Shown here piece by piece: positions 47,498-58,998 of a stretch of DNA of 64,000 bases. The position numbers and the translations under genes are program-made. The notes below the pieces were generated by a model. The model ran no database searches. It was given only the letters and a program-made list of their open reading frames with translations, and had not been told where the DNA came from. How positions within the stretch are numbered: the stretch's first letter is position 1; every line of letters starts with the position of its first letter. The stretch is from Coffea arabica. Its lineage: Eukaryota; Streptophyta; Magnoliopsida; Gentianales; Rubiaceae. The stretch lies in NCBI RefSeq assembly GCF_036785885.1, contig NC_092330.1:7288525-7352524 (forward strand), read 5' to 3'.

Positions 47498-49012
47498 CAG
47501 TGTTTTAAAACTCGGATCGAATCGGCCGGTCCGATCGATTCAATCGAAAATCGATCAAGTGTCCGGTCGAATTGCTCTAAAAACTCAGATGACACAAACT
47601 CGGTCAAACTCGGATCAAAACCGGATTTCACCGGAAACCGACAAAATCGATGAGAACCCGGTTTTTTATTTGCCCTTTTTGTTGCCTTTTTTTTTCTTTG
47701 CCTATCTAAATCCCTACTGATCTCTCACCTCTCTAGAAACCCATTTTCACCTCCTTAGCTCCTTCAATTTAGCCACCATAATCAGTGCTTGATATCTTTT
47801 TCTAAATAAGATTTAATCTTAGATATGGGAAAAGACCAAAAAAAAAAGGAAAGAGAGATGAAAAAAAGAGCAGTTTGAAGAAAAAAGATAAAAGTTTGAT
47901 TATTTGTTAGTTTTGAAAATAAATACCTAAGGATATAAGTATGAAAATCCTGAAAAGAAATAAGAAATAAGAATGGAAATAGAAACTCAAAAAAAAAAAA
48001 AAAAAGCAGGAAGCTTGGACAAGACTGGCATGTCCACTTTGTTCTTGAAGTTGCAGTTAGAACCCAGAATAGACAAGACTTCAATGTCTATTGTAAAGCT
48101 TACTCTTGCAATGAATCCATGTCAAGAGAACTAAAAAATCAAGAGCATCGTCAAAAAAATCGCTGGAAAAACTTAAAGATTGCTCAATCTCTTCGAATTC
48201 GTCCATCTCAAAACACTGGGGAAATGTTTCTCAAAACATTCGGAGTGGCTGCCTAAGAGCTTTTGCCATCGATGCGCTTGAGACTTGAGAGCTTATGCTG
48301 CCTTCTATGTTCTATCCTTCTTTGGATTTACAAAAAAAAAAAAAAGAAAAAAAGAAAAAGGAAGAGTGGAATGAACGGAGAACAGGAACAAGAAAAGGTA
48401 GTATAACAGTAGAAAAGCCTTTGTCGGCGATTGGAGGAAAAGGAGGAAGGAATTGGGGGAATATTAATGTAGGGTTCAAAAAGCTTTTTCAATATTGTAT
48501 TCTAATCTCCTGGATATTGAAAAACTATTAACATACCTAGAAATGTTTCATAGTCTATAAATATTCTCCACAAATTTTAACTTTAAACTTGTAAATATGC
48601 ATTGAACTATATAAATTGCTATTTGATTGTTCTAATTTCTCTGCACTTTCTTGTTAAACAGCTTTGACACATCAAACACATATGTATACACCTTTATTGA
48701 TATTAGCATGCTTTTAGATATTTTACATAATATTTTAATTTCTAAATAATTTTTATTAATAACATCACATTGAAGTTATGACATCTATGAGAAGGATCTC
48801 GATATGTCAATCTAAACTTATGAAGTTGTAACCACCAATTTAAAGATAAATTTTATATCTTATTTTGATTAAATATTATTAATAAATATTTATGACATAT
48901 TTATGATATCATTTAATTTGACTCCGGTTGAACCCGGTCAAATTCATTGACCCCTGACCCCTGAGTTCAGCCGAGTCAATACTCGATCCGAGTCTGAAAA
49001 TATAGAATACTG
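47498..49012. mobile_element. TIR element A, 1.5 kb, non-coding
   Basis: The left end is CAGTGTTTTAAAACTCGGAT and the right end in reverse complement is CAGTATTCTATATTTTCAGA then CTCGGATCGAG. The subterminal left side is rich in TCGGATC, CCGGT and CCGATCG words. Host ORF sequence lies on both sides. The flanking 8-mers (GTCTCAAG and GTGAGGAT) do not match, so the target duplication is not confirmed. The CAGTG-type ends suggest a hAT-like non-autonomous element; this is inference. ORFs inside are low-complexity. Confidence 0.6.
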
Positions 49013-49320
49013 GTGAGGATAAGGATGAAGAGGACATAGAAAGGTTGGAGCATGGTGAGGGTTCATCTCAGCAGTCCCAAGAGCTTTTAGTTCGTGATCT
49101 TTTGCATATTGTCCTAGCAGAGCTTCGTGGCACCCAACAGTTGATGGAGAAGCTTGAGGGGCGGATGACGGGAATGGAGGGACACATGACTAGCATTGGG
49201 GAGGAGTTGGTTCTTGGCATCCATACTAGTAGGGTCCTCAATTCCCTTGATTGGCTACTTTTCTTTTATGTATTTTTCTTTGTTTATCTTGTTTTTGGGA
49301 TTGGTGGTGGTGTTTAATAG
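49013..49320 (+). pseudogene. Athila post-pol ORF, 3' part
   Basis: An open frame (ATG 49045) reads SSQQSQELLVRDLLHIVLAE, then RGTQQLMEKLEGRMTGMEG, a short coiled-coil-like segment seen at the C-terminus of Athila post-pol proteins. It becomes hydrophobic near the end (about 49235-49310), possibly by frame drift. It is the continuation of the ORF at 46560-47497. Confidence 0.45.
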
Positions 49321-49487
49321 TTTATTGCTTTTTAGTTGGTGTTATTTGGTGATGTATTTAACTCCCATTTTTAGAGTTTTACGGTTTTCATGTTTTAATA
49401 GGATTTTGTCACGCGCTCTGCATTCTAGATATTAGCTGACAATTCAACTTCCCACCATTTGGTGTTCACCACTAATTCTGTTATCAG
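49321..49487 (+). other. Athila 3' non-coding segment
   Basis: A short host-element spacer between the post-pol ORF and TIR element B. Nothing else is visible. Confidence 0.4.
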
Positions 49488-51454
49488 CAATGTTTTTAAA
49501 CTCGGACCGGTCAGCGAACCGGAGAGGGATCTGGTTCGCGGTCCAACCGAATCACCGGTTTTCTAGGTTTTTTTTTTTTTTTTTTTTTTGTGCAACTTGA
49601 GTGTTAAGTATTTCACAGATTTTCATTCTACACTTGAACTTGACACCTAATGTACAATTTAACATGGTTAGTGATAACTTAAGTTTTTAAAATACATTCA
49701 CCAACATAACTAAATTTAAGTTGAGATAATAACAAATTTCCTAAAAGTTATACATAAAACTTGGAATGATAAACATAATTAAAATATCATAATTCACCAC
49801 AAGTTTTCATAAATTCATTACAAACATGAATAGATACAATCCAAATGTTCACCAATTATCACAAACTAAAACACAAAAATAAATAAAATAAATATTGAAA
49901 TTCTTTTACAATCCTTAAAAAAGTCCATAAAAGAGTCTAACTCATATTCAAGACAAACCATTTGAATAACAAACTTCCATCAATGGCATAATAAGCAACA
50001 ACACCACCTTCACAATTTCATCAACTTAACCTGAAAAAATTAAAATTTTATTATAAAAATATAATCTAATTGCTCAAACTAAAAAAAATCAAAAAATTTT
50101 AAAAAACAAAGATACAACTAAACATATAAAAAATTAATTGCTACTAAACATGTGGTCCTGAGGTTACCATTTAGGAATTTACCAAGACATACAAACATGT
50201 GGTCCAATTTGGCACTTTTTTTTAAGCTTTTGTTTGACAACTTTCACAAATCAACTTTAACATGTCTTTAATTTTGTTGCTTTAGTGAAACCTATAAAAT
50301 TCAAGATGAATGAGCATTCGGTAGACTAATTACTTCAGCATAGAAAAGCAATAAAAACACAATCAATAGCATAGAAAAAACAGAACAATCATTGATACAA
50401 AATTTATTAATTTGATACTTCATCCATGTCTAATTTCTTTAATTTGATACTTCATCCAAAAAAATAGCTTCTCCAAATATGATTGCAAATTAATTAATGA
50501 TTCATAATTTCATCCTCAATTAATCAAATAAAAATAAAACAAAAATTAAGGGAAATAGATGAAAATTGGGGAAAAAAAGAAGAAAATGCAAAAAATCGGC
50601 TAAAGATAATAATATAGAAAACAAAAACCTTGAAAAAGGAAAAATTAAACTTACCAAGATGATGGAAAACAGGAAAAGCTCTCGAGTCTCAAATATCTTG
50701 TGAAAGTTGAAATTTCCAACTTGTCTACAATCTGCAAAGTGATAAAGGTGAAGGCTTGAGAAAATTTTGTTGTGGATATTTGGGTTTGAAAGGGTTAAGA
50801 AGAAAAAATTGAAAAAAAAAATTCAAGAGAAGAACTGGAGCCGATGGCCGCCTGAAGCCGAGAAAGTGATAGATTGAAACTTGAAAGAAAAGTGTGTCGG
50901 CTGTTTCTTTTTTTAATGTTTGGGTTTGATTTTTTTAATCTATATTTTAGTCAAGTTAAGTAGAACTCTCAACAAACTAAGCTGTGGTCTAGTGGTGAAG
51001 AGTGCCTTATGGGAACAAGGAGACCGAGGTTTGAACTTCCGCAGCTACATTCTTGACATTTTGTTTGAAAATTAGAAAACCGCCAGGTTACGGTTCGTGC
51101 GGTTTTTAGCAGTTCATACGGTTAATGTTAGGGTTTGATTTTTTTAATCTATATTTTAGTCAAGTTAAGTAGAAATCTCAACAAACTAAGCTGTGGTCTA
51201 GTGGTGAAGAGTGCCTTATGGGAACAAGGAGACCGAGGTTTGAACTTCCGCAGCTACATTCTTGACATTTTGTTTGAAAATTAGAAAACCGCCAGGTTAC
51301 GGTTCGTGCGGTTTTTAGCAGTTCATACGGTTCGACCAGTTTTTAGCGGTTTTTCATTAACTTCCGGGTTTAATACTGGACCGGACCGATGGTATGTCCG
51401 GTTCGCGGTCCAACCAATCGAACCGACCAGTCCGGTCCGGTTCTGAAAACATTG
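49488..51454. mobile_element. TIR element B, 2.0 kb, CGG-rich ends
   Basis: The left end is CAATGTTTTTAAACTCGGAC and the right end in reverse complement is CAATGTTTTCAGAACCGGAC. Flanking 8-mers GTTATCAG and ATTATTAG agree at 6 of 8 positions, consistent with an aged 8-bp duplication of hAT type. Both subterminal regions carry ACCGG/CCGGT and CGGTCC words. It is related in end structure to element A. There is no transposase. It contains a 209-bp tandem duplication at 50919-51336. Confidence 0.65.
50919..51336 (+). repeat. 209-bp tandem duplication containing a tRNA-like segment
   Basis: Two near-identical copies are offset by 209 bp ('caagttaagtag' at 50952 and 51161). Each holds a 67-nt segment (50980-51046 and 51189-51255) with AGCTGTG and CGCAGCT able to pair as a 7-bp acceptor-like stem, an A-box-like TGGTCTAGTGG and a B-box-like GGTTTGAACTT. 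The T-arm is too short for a true tRNA. A tRNA-derived (SINE-like) origin is possible. Confidence 0.7.
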
Positions 51455-51620
51455 ATTATTAGAGAAGTTTTACTTTCACTTCTTACTTTGTTATTGCTTA
51501 ATTATGCTTTCTTCCCAACATTGAGGACAATGTTGTTTTAAGTGGGAAGAGAATGGTAAATGGGTAAAATTTTTTATTCCTTTAGTTGTTCCCTGGAAGG
51601 CAATGGCTTGTATTTTGAGG
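51455..51620 (+). other. Athila 3' region resumes
   Basis: 'cattgaggacaatgttgttt' at 51519-51538 followed by a G-rich 'aagtgggaagag' is the typical 3' non-coding signature of Athila-type elements, also seen at 38881. It shows that the host element continues between elements B and the TRIM. Confidence 0.55.
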
Positions 51621-51625
51621 GTTAT

Positions 51626-52165
51626 TGTAACGCCACAAGCCTAACAGGCTAGCCAAATAACTTTTTTGGACTGAAATCATGGGTTCAAAATGGTTAATCC
51701 AAAATTATTAGTAACCTGATATTATATACCCTTTCCTTTTTCTTTTGTCTCGATGTGGGACATTTCACTCTCCCTGCCTTTTTAGAACTTTGTATCCTCG
51801 CAAAACCTGTTCCGATCCAATTGTCCATTTAGTCGTGCGCGATTTCTAGAAGTGGCTCAATTGGGCTCTAGAGGTGGCTCCTGTCTAACATGACACTCAA
51901 TCTCGTTGGTTCTAAAGGTAGGCCTTGTCGAACGTGACATTTAGCCCTGCATAGCACTTAACTCCTTGCACTTCTTTGCGTAATCGAAGCCATAACACCA
52001 CTTGGCCCCAGACTCACCCCACATAGAGGTCACGTGAGATTTGCTCTGATACCATTTGTCACGCTCCGCCCCCAACGGGCTAATCCAATAACCTTTTTGA
52101 GTTGAGACCACAGTTCAAAATTGCTAACCCAAAGCATTAGTATCCATTGGAACAGAGGCATTACA
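51626..52165 (-). mobile_element. TRIM-like miniature LTR retrotransposon, 540 bp
   Basis: TGTAACGCC...GGCATTACA is flanked by GTTAT on both sides (51621-51625; 52166-52170). Related terminal repeats lie at 51626-51728 and 52057-52165. Read on the minus strand, the 5' repeat (52165-52057) is followed after two bases by TGGTATCAGAGC (52054-52043), the tRNA-iMet primer-binding site, and the 3' repeat is preceded by a purine tract (AAAAGAAAAAGGAAAGGG, 51746-51729). The internal part is about 330 bp and has no ORF. All LTR-element signals in 540 bp is the definition of a TRIM. Confidence 0.88.
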
Positions 52166-52170
52166 GTTAT

Positions 52171-53003
52171 TATTGTTCAAGGCTATATATATATATATAT
52201 AAATGTGTTAAATGTTGAATGGCATTGCTTTAGAGTACTTCTTTGGTGAATATTTTGATATTTTGAGACTTTTTTCAAATTTTGGCTTACTTAATTGGGT
52301 ATGATGAATATTTTTTTGAGCATTTTTCTTGTGAGGTTGGGCTGATTATTAATTTTAGCTATTGATATTATTGGATAAAGTAGTATTTTATTTTTGTTGG
52401 TGCTTATGTGTTTATTGAGTGATTATACTCTGCTAGTTGTCTAGTAACTGGGAGTTTCCATTGAGTAGATATCAACTTTCGCATCAAATAGTTACGGTAG
52501 CTATGAGTAAAGATTCTTGAGCGGTAAGAGTTGAGTAACCAGACTCCTTCATTTGGGAAATGTTAGAGTTCACTTCAAAAGGCTTGAACAGCTAAGATTT
52601 AAGTATTTCCCTTGCTAAAATTTGAAAAAAAAAACACTTAAGTGTGGAAGAGATTGAAAAAATTAGAAAAAAAATGAGAAGAAAGAAAAATGTCAAGTAT
52701 GTATATGTTAGCTTGTAGATCCTTGTGCTTAAATAAATGTATTTGAAATTTTTATTAACGATGTGCCCCTTGAAGGGAATTGCTTGTTGAATATTTTATA
52801 TACCTAAGTTGGCTTGCCGGACTTAAATGAGTTAACAATAATAAAAGCTAGCCGAAGTCTTACCTTTTTGGCTTATCCTATTGACATTTGACACTTGATT
52901 TGACTTCTTGCTTTAACAATGATTATGAGTTGTTTGGTTGGAAGTGATTATGAGTTCTTGTGCTGGGGGATACACACAGTCTAAGCGTGGGAAAGTTGGA
53001 TAA
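52171..53003 (+). other. Athila 3' non-coding region to the putative polypurine tract
   Basis: It includes an (AT)10 run at 52182-52201 and text such as 'gtttccattgagtagatatcaactttcgcatcaa' split by line style but matching the 39325-39480 region of the other element in kind. A purine-biased 'gcgtgggaaag' near 52985 could be the polypurine tract. No gene. Confidence 0.45.
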
Positions 53004-54400
53004 TGTGTGAATTATAGTGACTTTATATGTGTAAATTGTCAATTAATTATTTTTTTTTGCTTAATTTGAATGAAAACTACTTAATTTGAGTATTTGTTTG
53101 TTTTTGTAGGAAAAATACATGATTGAATAGGAAACTAGTTGCAAACATGACTGGAGGGGATGGATAGATTGGATGGTTCAGGGGGAGGGAGTGTATGTGG
53201 AAGGTCTCAGATTTGATCTTTCTCACTTTCAATATAAAATAAAAAATAATAAAAAAGTTGCGAACATGACTAAAACATGAAAAGAATGAAGTCCGACACT
53301 GAACTTGTTGCCGGATTTCTTGCCGAACTTTTGCTGGAAAAGAACAAAGGAGGAAGTTGGAACCATGTCCAGCGCCGGACATAGCACCGGACTTAGCATC
53401 GGATGTCCTCTAGATGCTTAGTCAAAATTTGTGTTGAAACTTAGGAGTTATTTAGGTCGTTTTTGGAGGTTAGAAATATTAGACGAACTTTAGTTCTTTC
53501 TTTTATATCTTCTTCTTGAGAGATCATGATCAAGGCACAAGAGTGAAGAAGCAATCAAGATGGAGATTAGAGCAAGGCAAATTGAGAAGTTTTTCTTACT
53601 GTTATCTTCATTGTATTTATTTCTTGAATTCTTGGTTTTATGTATGACTATGTTGAACTAATTTAGTTCTAGGGTTATGGTTTTGTGAAGGAGTATTGAT
53701 TAATTATTCAAGTTAAATTCATGACTTTTGCCTTGACTTATCTATCTTGTTTTAGTTATATGTCTATGATTGATCACTATAAACATGCTCTTAGAATTTG
53801 TACGGACTAAGAAAGGATATACAACTAGACACTAAATAGATGAACATACATAACCTAGATACGAGATTAATTTAGGGTTTGAATGATGTAATTGAAATCA
53901 CTCAAGCTGTTAAAGGGTTCAATTGAAAACTTGTGATCCGAAGAAAGACGAGAGGTTTAATTGGGTATAATTTAGATATATTGAGAGATAATCTAAAATA
54001 CTTTTCTATGATAAGTTCTTGACATGTTAAAAAATATCTAAATAATTAATTAAAACTCTAGATGAAAAAAATTGAAAAAATTCATCCCGTCTTTAGACAT
54101 AATAATGTCTAACATTAAATAATTCAATGTTATTTATGTCTTATGGAAAAAATTGAAAATAATGAAAAATAAATAGAGGAAAAAAATTGAAAAAGAAGAA
54201 AAAAACACAAAAATATGTTCTCAATTGATCATGTGAATATTTGTTGTGTTCTAGTAGTTGAACAAAGGGCTTAGATATATTTGCACTTGCGAAATTTGAT
54301 GAAGTTACTGACATGCCTTGGAGCAATAAATGTGTAACAAATGTGTGCAAGGATGATAATTGAATTCGTGCAGTAAAATTTTGGCATTCCCTTAATATGT
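53004..54400 (+). mobile_element. Probable 3' LTR of the host Athila-type element
   Basis: It begins TGTGTGAATTATAG after a purine-biased stretch and has no ORF with a known domain. Around 53280-53415 a motif near 'ccggac'/'gccgga' repeats several times. A 'tttatatct' box near 53502 could be a promoter. The 3' end is not defined and no matching 5' LTR is in the window, so this is a positional assignment. Confidence 0.35.
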
Positions 54401-54803
54401 TTTCTCTTAAATTTTTCTTTTTATTCCACCTTACTCAAGCCTGGTATACCCTTAATAAAAACCCTTGAATTTTTGCCTGGAATTCATATTTCATGCGATG
54501 GAGATCTAATATATTTGCAATCTTATTACAATGTCATTCTATTGGGTTGAGTTGAGTGAAAAGTGATCCCTTAAACACTTTGAGTGCATACAGTGAAATT
54601 CATGAGAGAGTGGTTCGATATTGTGCATTCTGATTTTGGAAAAGTTGTCGAACAGAATGAGATGCTTATTCTAGTAGCTCATTTTGAGAAGTACTTGCTA
54701 CCTTTTATGCAATTTTGACATTGTCTTTTGGAAGCTTTGAGCTAGTGTATGCTCGAGGACAACATACTTTTGTTGTAGGGAAATTTGATGATGTGTTCAA
54801 AGT
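54401..54803 (+). mobile_element. 3' end of another gypsy element, split by the chromovirus
   Basis: 'gtatgctcgaggacaaca' near 54746 is the common 'CTCGAGGAC' signature ahead of the polypurine tract in plant gypsy elements; 'gtagggaaatt' then precedes TGATGATGTG, a plausible LTR start at about 54787. The CRM-like element inserted just inside it. The other half resumes at 62877 ('aaagttcatataatttg'). Confidence 0.4.
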
Positions 54804-55497
54804 TGATATGAACGACACCAACCTTGGGATGCAATCCGTACAGACAGGAAAGGATCTAGAAGGTAGGATTCACATTGATGAACACGAACGCAGCGGAATC
54901 ACCTAAACCCGTTGATCACGTGGTCAACGAATCTCGGAATTGGTAGGAGACGCCACAATCTAGCGCGGTCCTAGATTGATAAGTCGATTGAATACCTAAG
55001 ATATAAATCTAAGATATTCAAGGTGCTTCAATGAAGCTTTGAGAGAACTCTCAATGTAATTTTATTCATTATCGAAAAAACTATCTAATACAACCAACAA
55101 TGCTTCCTTAAATACTAAACTAGTAATAAAGACTAATGGGCCAAGCTACTTACTAAGGTGGCCCATATGGCCTAGACCATTGACCTAAAGACTAAACGAC
55201 TACTAAGGTCCAAACCACAAGTTAGTTGGATCTCTTTATTACACTCTACTAAAGCTAGTAATGGGCCATGGCTCTTGGTCGAATTTGACACCTCTAAACC
55301 TCATGGATGGCCGAAAGTAGGATAATATCTCTAGTTTCGTTGAGGTCCTCAATGGCCTTTGACTCTTCACTTGATTCTCGGGCCGCACGAACCAATGTTT
55401 GTAATGTTTTATTCAACCTCTCGCGCGAGCTCGTGTCATAGGTCCCAATGGCACATTCACTTGCTCCACTTGGATAGTACTCTCGACCTCCTCATCA
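54804..55497 (-). repeat. 3' LTR of the chromovirus
   Basis: 694 bp, TGATATGAAC...CTCCTCATCA on the plus strand. It differs from the 62182-62876 copy at scattered positions (a few percent by eye). It contains the last 85 bp of the pol ORF on the minus strand. Confidence 0.93.
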
Positions 55498-57701
55498 TTC
55501 CCCTCCTCTTGCGAAAGATTTGTCTTCAAATCGACCTCATCATCTGCAAGAAAGGGACTTAGGTTAGCAACATTAAAGGTAGTCGAGACATTATATTCAC
55601 CTGGTAGATCGAGCTTGTAGGCATTGTCATTGATGCGTTCCATAACTTGGAATGGTCCATCTCCACGTGGTAGCAGTTTGTTGGGATGCTGGATGGAAAA
55701 ATTCTCCTTGCACATGTGACGCCAGACCCAGTCACCTGGTTCAAACACCACGCGACGCCGACCCTTGTTGGCATGCTTGAGGTACTGCTGGGTGTGAGTT
55801 TCAATTTTGGCCCTCACTTGCTGGTGCAGTGTCTGAGCAAACTCGGCCTTCTTCTTGCCATCAAGGTTAGCACGCTCAAACAAAGTTAAATGCATCAAAT
55901 CCAAAGGAGTCAATGGGTTAAAACCGTAAACAATCTCAAATGGAGAAAATTGTGTACCACTATGAACTGTACGGTTATAAGCAAACTCGACATGGGGTAA
56001 ACACTCCTCCCAAGTTTTGAGATTCTTTTTAATGATGGCTCTGAGTAAAGTAGACAATGTGCGATTAACGACCTCAGTTTGGCCATCAGTCTGGGGGTGA
56101 CTGGATGTAGAAAATAGCAACTTGGTTCCCAACTTCCCCCACAAGGTTTTCCATAAGTAAGAGAGAAACTTGACATCTCTATCAGACACAATTGTCCTAG
56201 GCACACCATGCAAACGGACAACTTCCTTAAAGAAGAGATCAGCTATATGAGCAGCATCATCCGTCTTATGACATGGAATGAAATGGGTCATTTTGGAAAA
56301 TCGATCAACAATGATAAATATGCTATCATGGCCTCTTTTACTCCTAGGCAGACCAAGCACAAAGTTCATTGAAATGTCAACCCATGGTTCAGAAGGGATA
56401 AGTAGAGATGTGTACAAACCAAAGGGTTGGAGCTTGGACTTGGCACGGTGACAGGTGATGCAGCATGACACCACTCGCTCCACGTCCCGCCTCATGCGTG
56501 GCCAATAGAAATGCTCCTGCAAAGCACTCAAAGTCTTGGTGACACCAAAGCGTCCCATCAAACCACCTCCGTGAGTCTCATGGGTTAGTAACTCACGAAC
56601 AGAGTATGACGGAATGCATAATTTATCATTACAATATAGAAATCCATCATGGAGGAAGAACTTACCCTGACCCGACTTAGCACAAGACTTGTAGATATCA
56701 GAAAAATTAGAGTCGGTATCATAGAGTTCTTTAATAAGGTCAAATCCAAGGAGTTTAGCATCAAATAAAGCAATCAAAGCATACCTCCTCGACAGTGCAT
56801 CGGCAATGACGTTGGTCTTGCCAGCTTTGTACTTGATCACATAGGGAAAGAACTCCACAAAATTGACCCACCGTACATATCTCTTACTCAACTTGTGTTG
56901 AGACTTGAGATGCTTTAATGCCTCGTGGTCAGTGTGGACGACGAACTCCTTAGGCAGCAAGTAATGTTGCCATGTCTCCAGTGCACGAATCAAAGCATAG
57001 AGCTCCTTATCGTAGGTGGAGTAGTTCAAGGCAGCACCATTCAATTTTTCACTAAAGTAGGCGAGCGGCCTTCCCTCATGGATCAATACGGCTCCAATTC
57101 CTAGACCAGAAGCATCACACTCAACCTCAAATGTTTTATCAAAACTAGGTAAGGACAATAAGGGTGCGTGTGTGACCTTGTGTTTAATGAGTTGGAACGC
57201 CTCCTCCTGAGCTTCCCTCCACTCGAATTTCACGTCCTTCTTGATAATGGCGGTTAGAGGGATAGCTATAGTGCTGAAATCCTTCACGAATCGGCGATAG
57301 AAACTTGCAAGGCCGTGAAAACTCCAAACTTCGCTCATGATCTTGGGCACGGGCCACTCATTGATGGCCTGGACCTTGCTCTCGTCCACTCGAATGCCCT
57401 GTGCACTAACCTTATAACCAAGAAAAATAAGCTCATTAGTACAGAAAGTACGTTTACTAAGGTTAGCGAATAACCTCTCCCTGCGCAATACATCAAAAAC
57501 AGCTCGTACATATGTTATATGTTCCTCAGGACTCTTGCTGTATATCAGGATGTCGTCAAAATAAACAACAACAAATTTACCTAAGAACGGGCGAAGCACA
57601 TGGTTCATAAGGCGCATAAATGTACTAAGAGCGTTAGTTAAACCAAAAGGCATAACTAACCACTCATACAGGACATACTTAGTCTTGAAGGTGTCTTCCA
57701 C
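55413..57701 (-). pseudogene. Chromovirus pol: RT C-terminal half, RNase H, integrase
   Basis: An open frame of about 760 codons without a genuine start. In order: RT palm with [15 protein letters not shown] (catalytic YFDD intact), RNase H with [30 protein letters not shown] and ADALSRR, the zinc-binding integrase start (H...H...C-x2-[12 protein letters not shown]), the DDE core ([15 protein letters not shown]) and a C-terminal [11 protein letters not shown] block ending in [12 protein letters not shown]. The first catalytic Asp position, normally in a DF(V/I)-G-LP motif, reads Asn (SMNFVLGLP, codon 56364-56366), which should abolish integration. A one-base loss near 57690-57700 separates it from the upstream RT half. 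Confidence 0.9.
55498..55512 (-). promoter_or_regulatory. Polypurine tract of the chromovirus
   Basis: On the minus strand AAGAGGAGGGGAA abuts the 3' LTR. This is the usual plus-strand primer; here it also lies within the pol ORF. Confidence 0.75.
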
Positions 57702-58965
57702 TCGTCACATTCCTTTATACGAATTTGATGGTAGCCACTCTTAAGATCTATCTTGGTGAATATGACTGCACCATACAATTCGTCAAGCATATCATCTAAA
57801 TGAGGTATAGGGTGACGATACTTAACTGTGATGGCATTGACAGCACGGCAGTCTACACACATCCTCCAAGTGCCTTCCTTCTTGGGGACGAGGATGACTG
57901 GAACTGCACATGAGCTCATACTCTCTCGAGCCCAACCTCTCTCTAATAGCTCATCTACTTGCCATTGGATCTCCTTAGTCTCTTCAGGACTCATCTTGTA
58001 GGCCGGTCTGTTCGGCAAGGATGCTCCAGGGACGAAGTCTATTTGGTGCTTGATCCCTCTGAGTGGGGGTAGTCCACTTGGAATCTCGTCCGGAAAAATA
58101 TCCTCAAATTCCTGCAACAAAGAAGAGATTTCAAGAGATAAGTCAGTGAGTGCCTCATGAGAGAGTAAAATCACTTATTTGCAGTATAAGACATAAACAA
58201 CTTGTTTGGACAAAAGTAACTTGCGAATTTCCCTGTTCTTGGCAAGCAAGTTTGGCCGTTTGTCCAATCGACCAGATGGACCAGGGATAGATGTCCTCTC
58301 GACCGGTGTCTTAGTGATTGCTTTGGAATCAGTTAACTTCTTAGACAACTCTCGTTCATGCTCCTGTTGCAATCGCAATTGGTCTTCATGCACCTGCTGA
58401 GGTGTGAGAGGGACAAGCGTCATCTTCTTATTGTGGTGCAAGAAGGAGTACTTGTTGGTAAAGCCATCATGAGTAGTTTTCTTGTCATATTGCCATGGTC
58501 GTCCTAACAAAATGTGAGAAGCTTGCATTGGGACAACATCGCAAAGGATCTCGTCCTCATATTCCCAATCTGGAAAGGCACCACTACCTGTTTGGTGACT
58601 TTGATATCGCCAATCTTATTGAGCCATTGCAAGCTGTATGGATTAGGGTGTCTCAACGTGGGTAAGGAAAGGTGATCTACTATGAGAGTGCTTGCCACGT
58701 TTGTACAACTACTCGCGTCGATGATGAGGCTACATACTCTACCCTGGACGTGATATCGTGTGTAGAAGATGTTGTCACGTTGGGCCTCATCCACTATCTT
58801 GACCTGGGTCACGAGAGCCCGACGAGCTACTAGAGCAACACCCACTTGCTCAGTGGCGGCCTCAACCTCCACCTCGGAATCATCACCTTCATCAATTAAT
58901 GGAGGCATTTCTGCGAACTCGTCCTCGTCGTCAGATACGACATCTCCGCTCGGTAGGACAACCAT
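57656..58965 (-). pseudogene. Chromovirus protease and RT N-terminal half
   Basis: Protease codons at 58965-58504 include FYTRYHVQGRVCSLIIDAS-type sequence with the Ser-Cys-Thr-Asn stretch after the active-site region (usual catalytic D-G/S region reads IIDAS). A frame change near 58560 moves reading to 58528-58175 (HILLGRPWQYDKKTTHDG). An in-frame TAA at 58175-58177 precedes 58174-57656, which holds LPPLRGIKHQIDFVPGA, the RT fingers (VPKKEGTWRMCVDCRAVN) and FTKIDLKSGYHQIRIKE with the first catalytic Asp. The frame is then lost near 57700. Confidence 0.85.
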
Positions 58966-58998
58966 GGTTCGCCTATTGGGACACTAAGAAGCAATGTG

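Noticed and set aside
47490..49020. 8-bp target duplication for TIR element A
   Set aside because: GTCTCAAG and GTGAGGAT agree at only about three positions.
50980..51046. Functional tRNA gene
   Set aside because: The acceptor-like stem and boxes are present but the T-arm is too short and the anticodon arm unclear; treated as tRNA-like only.
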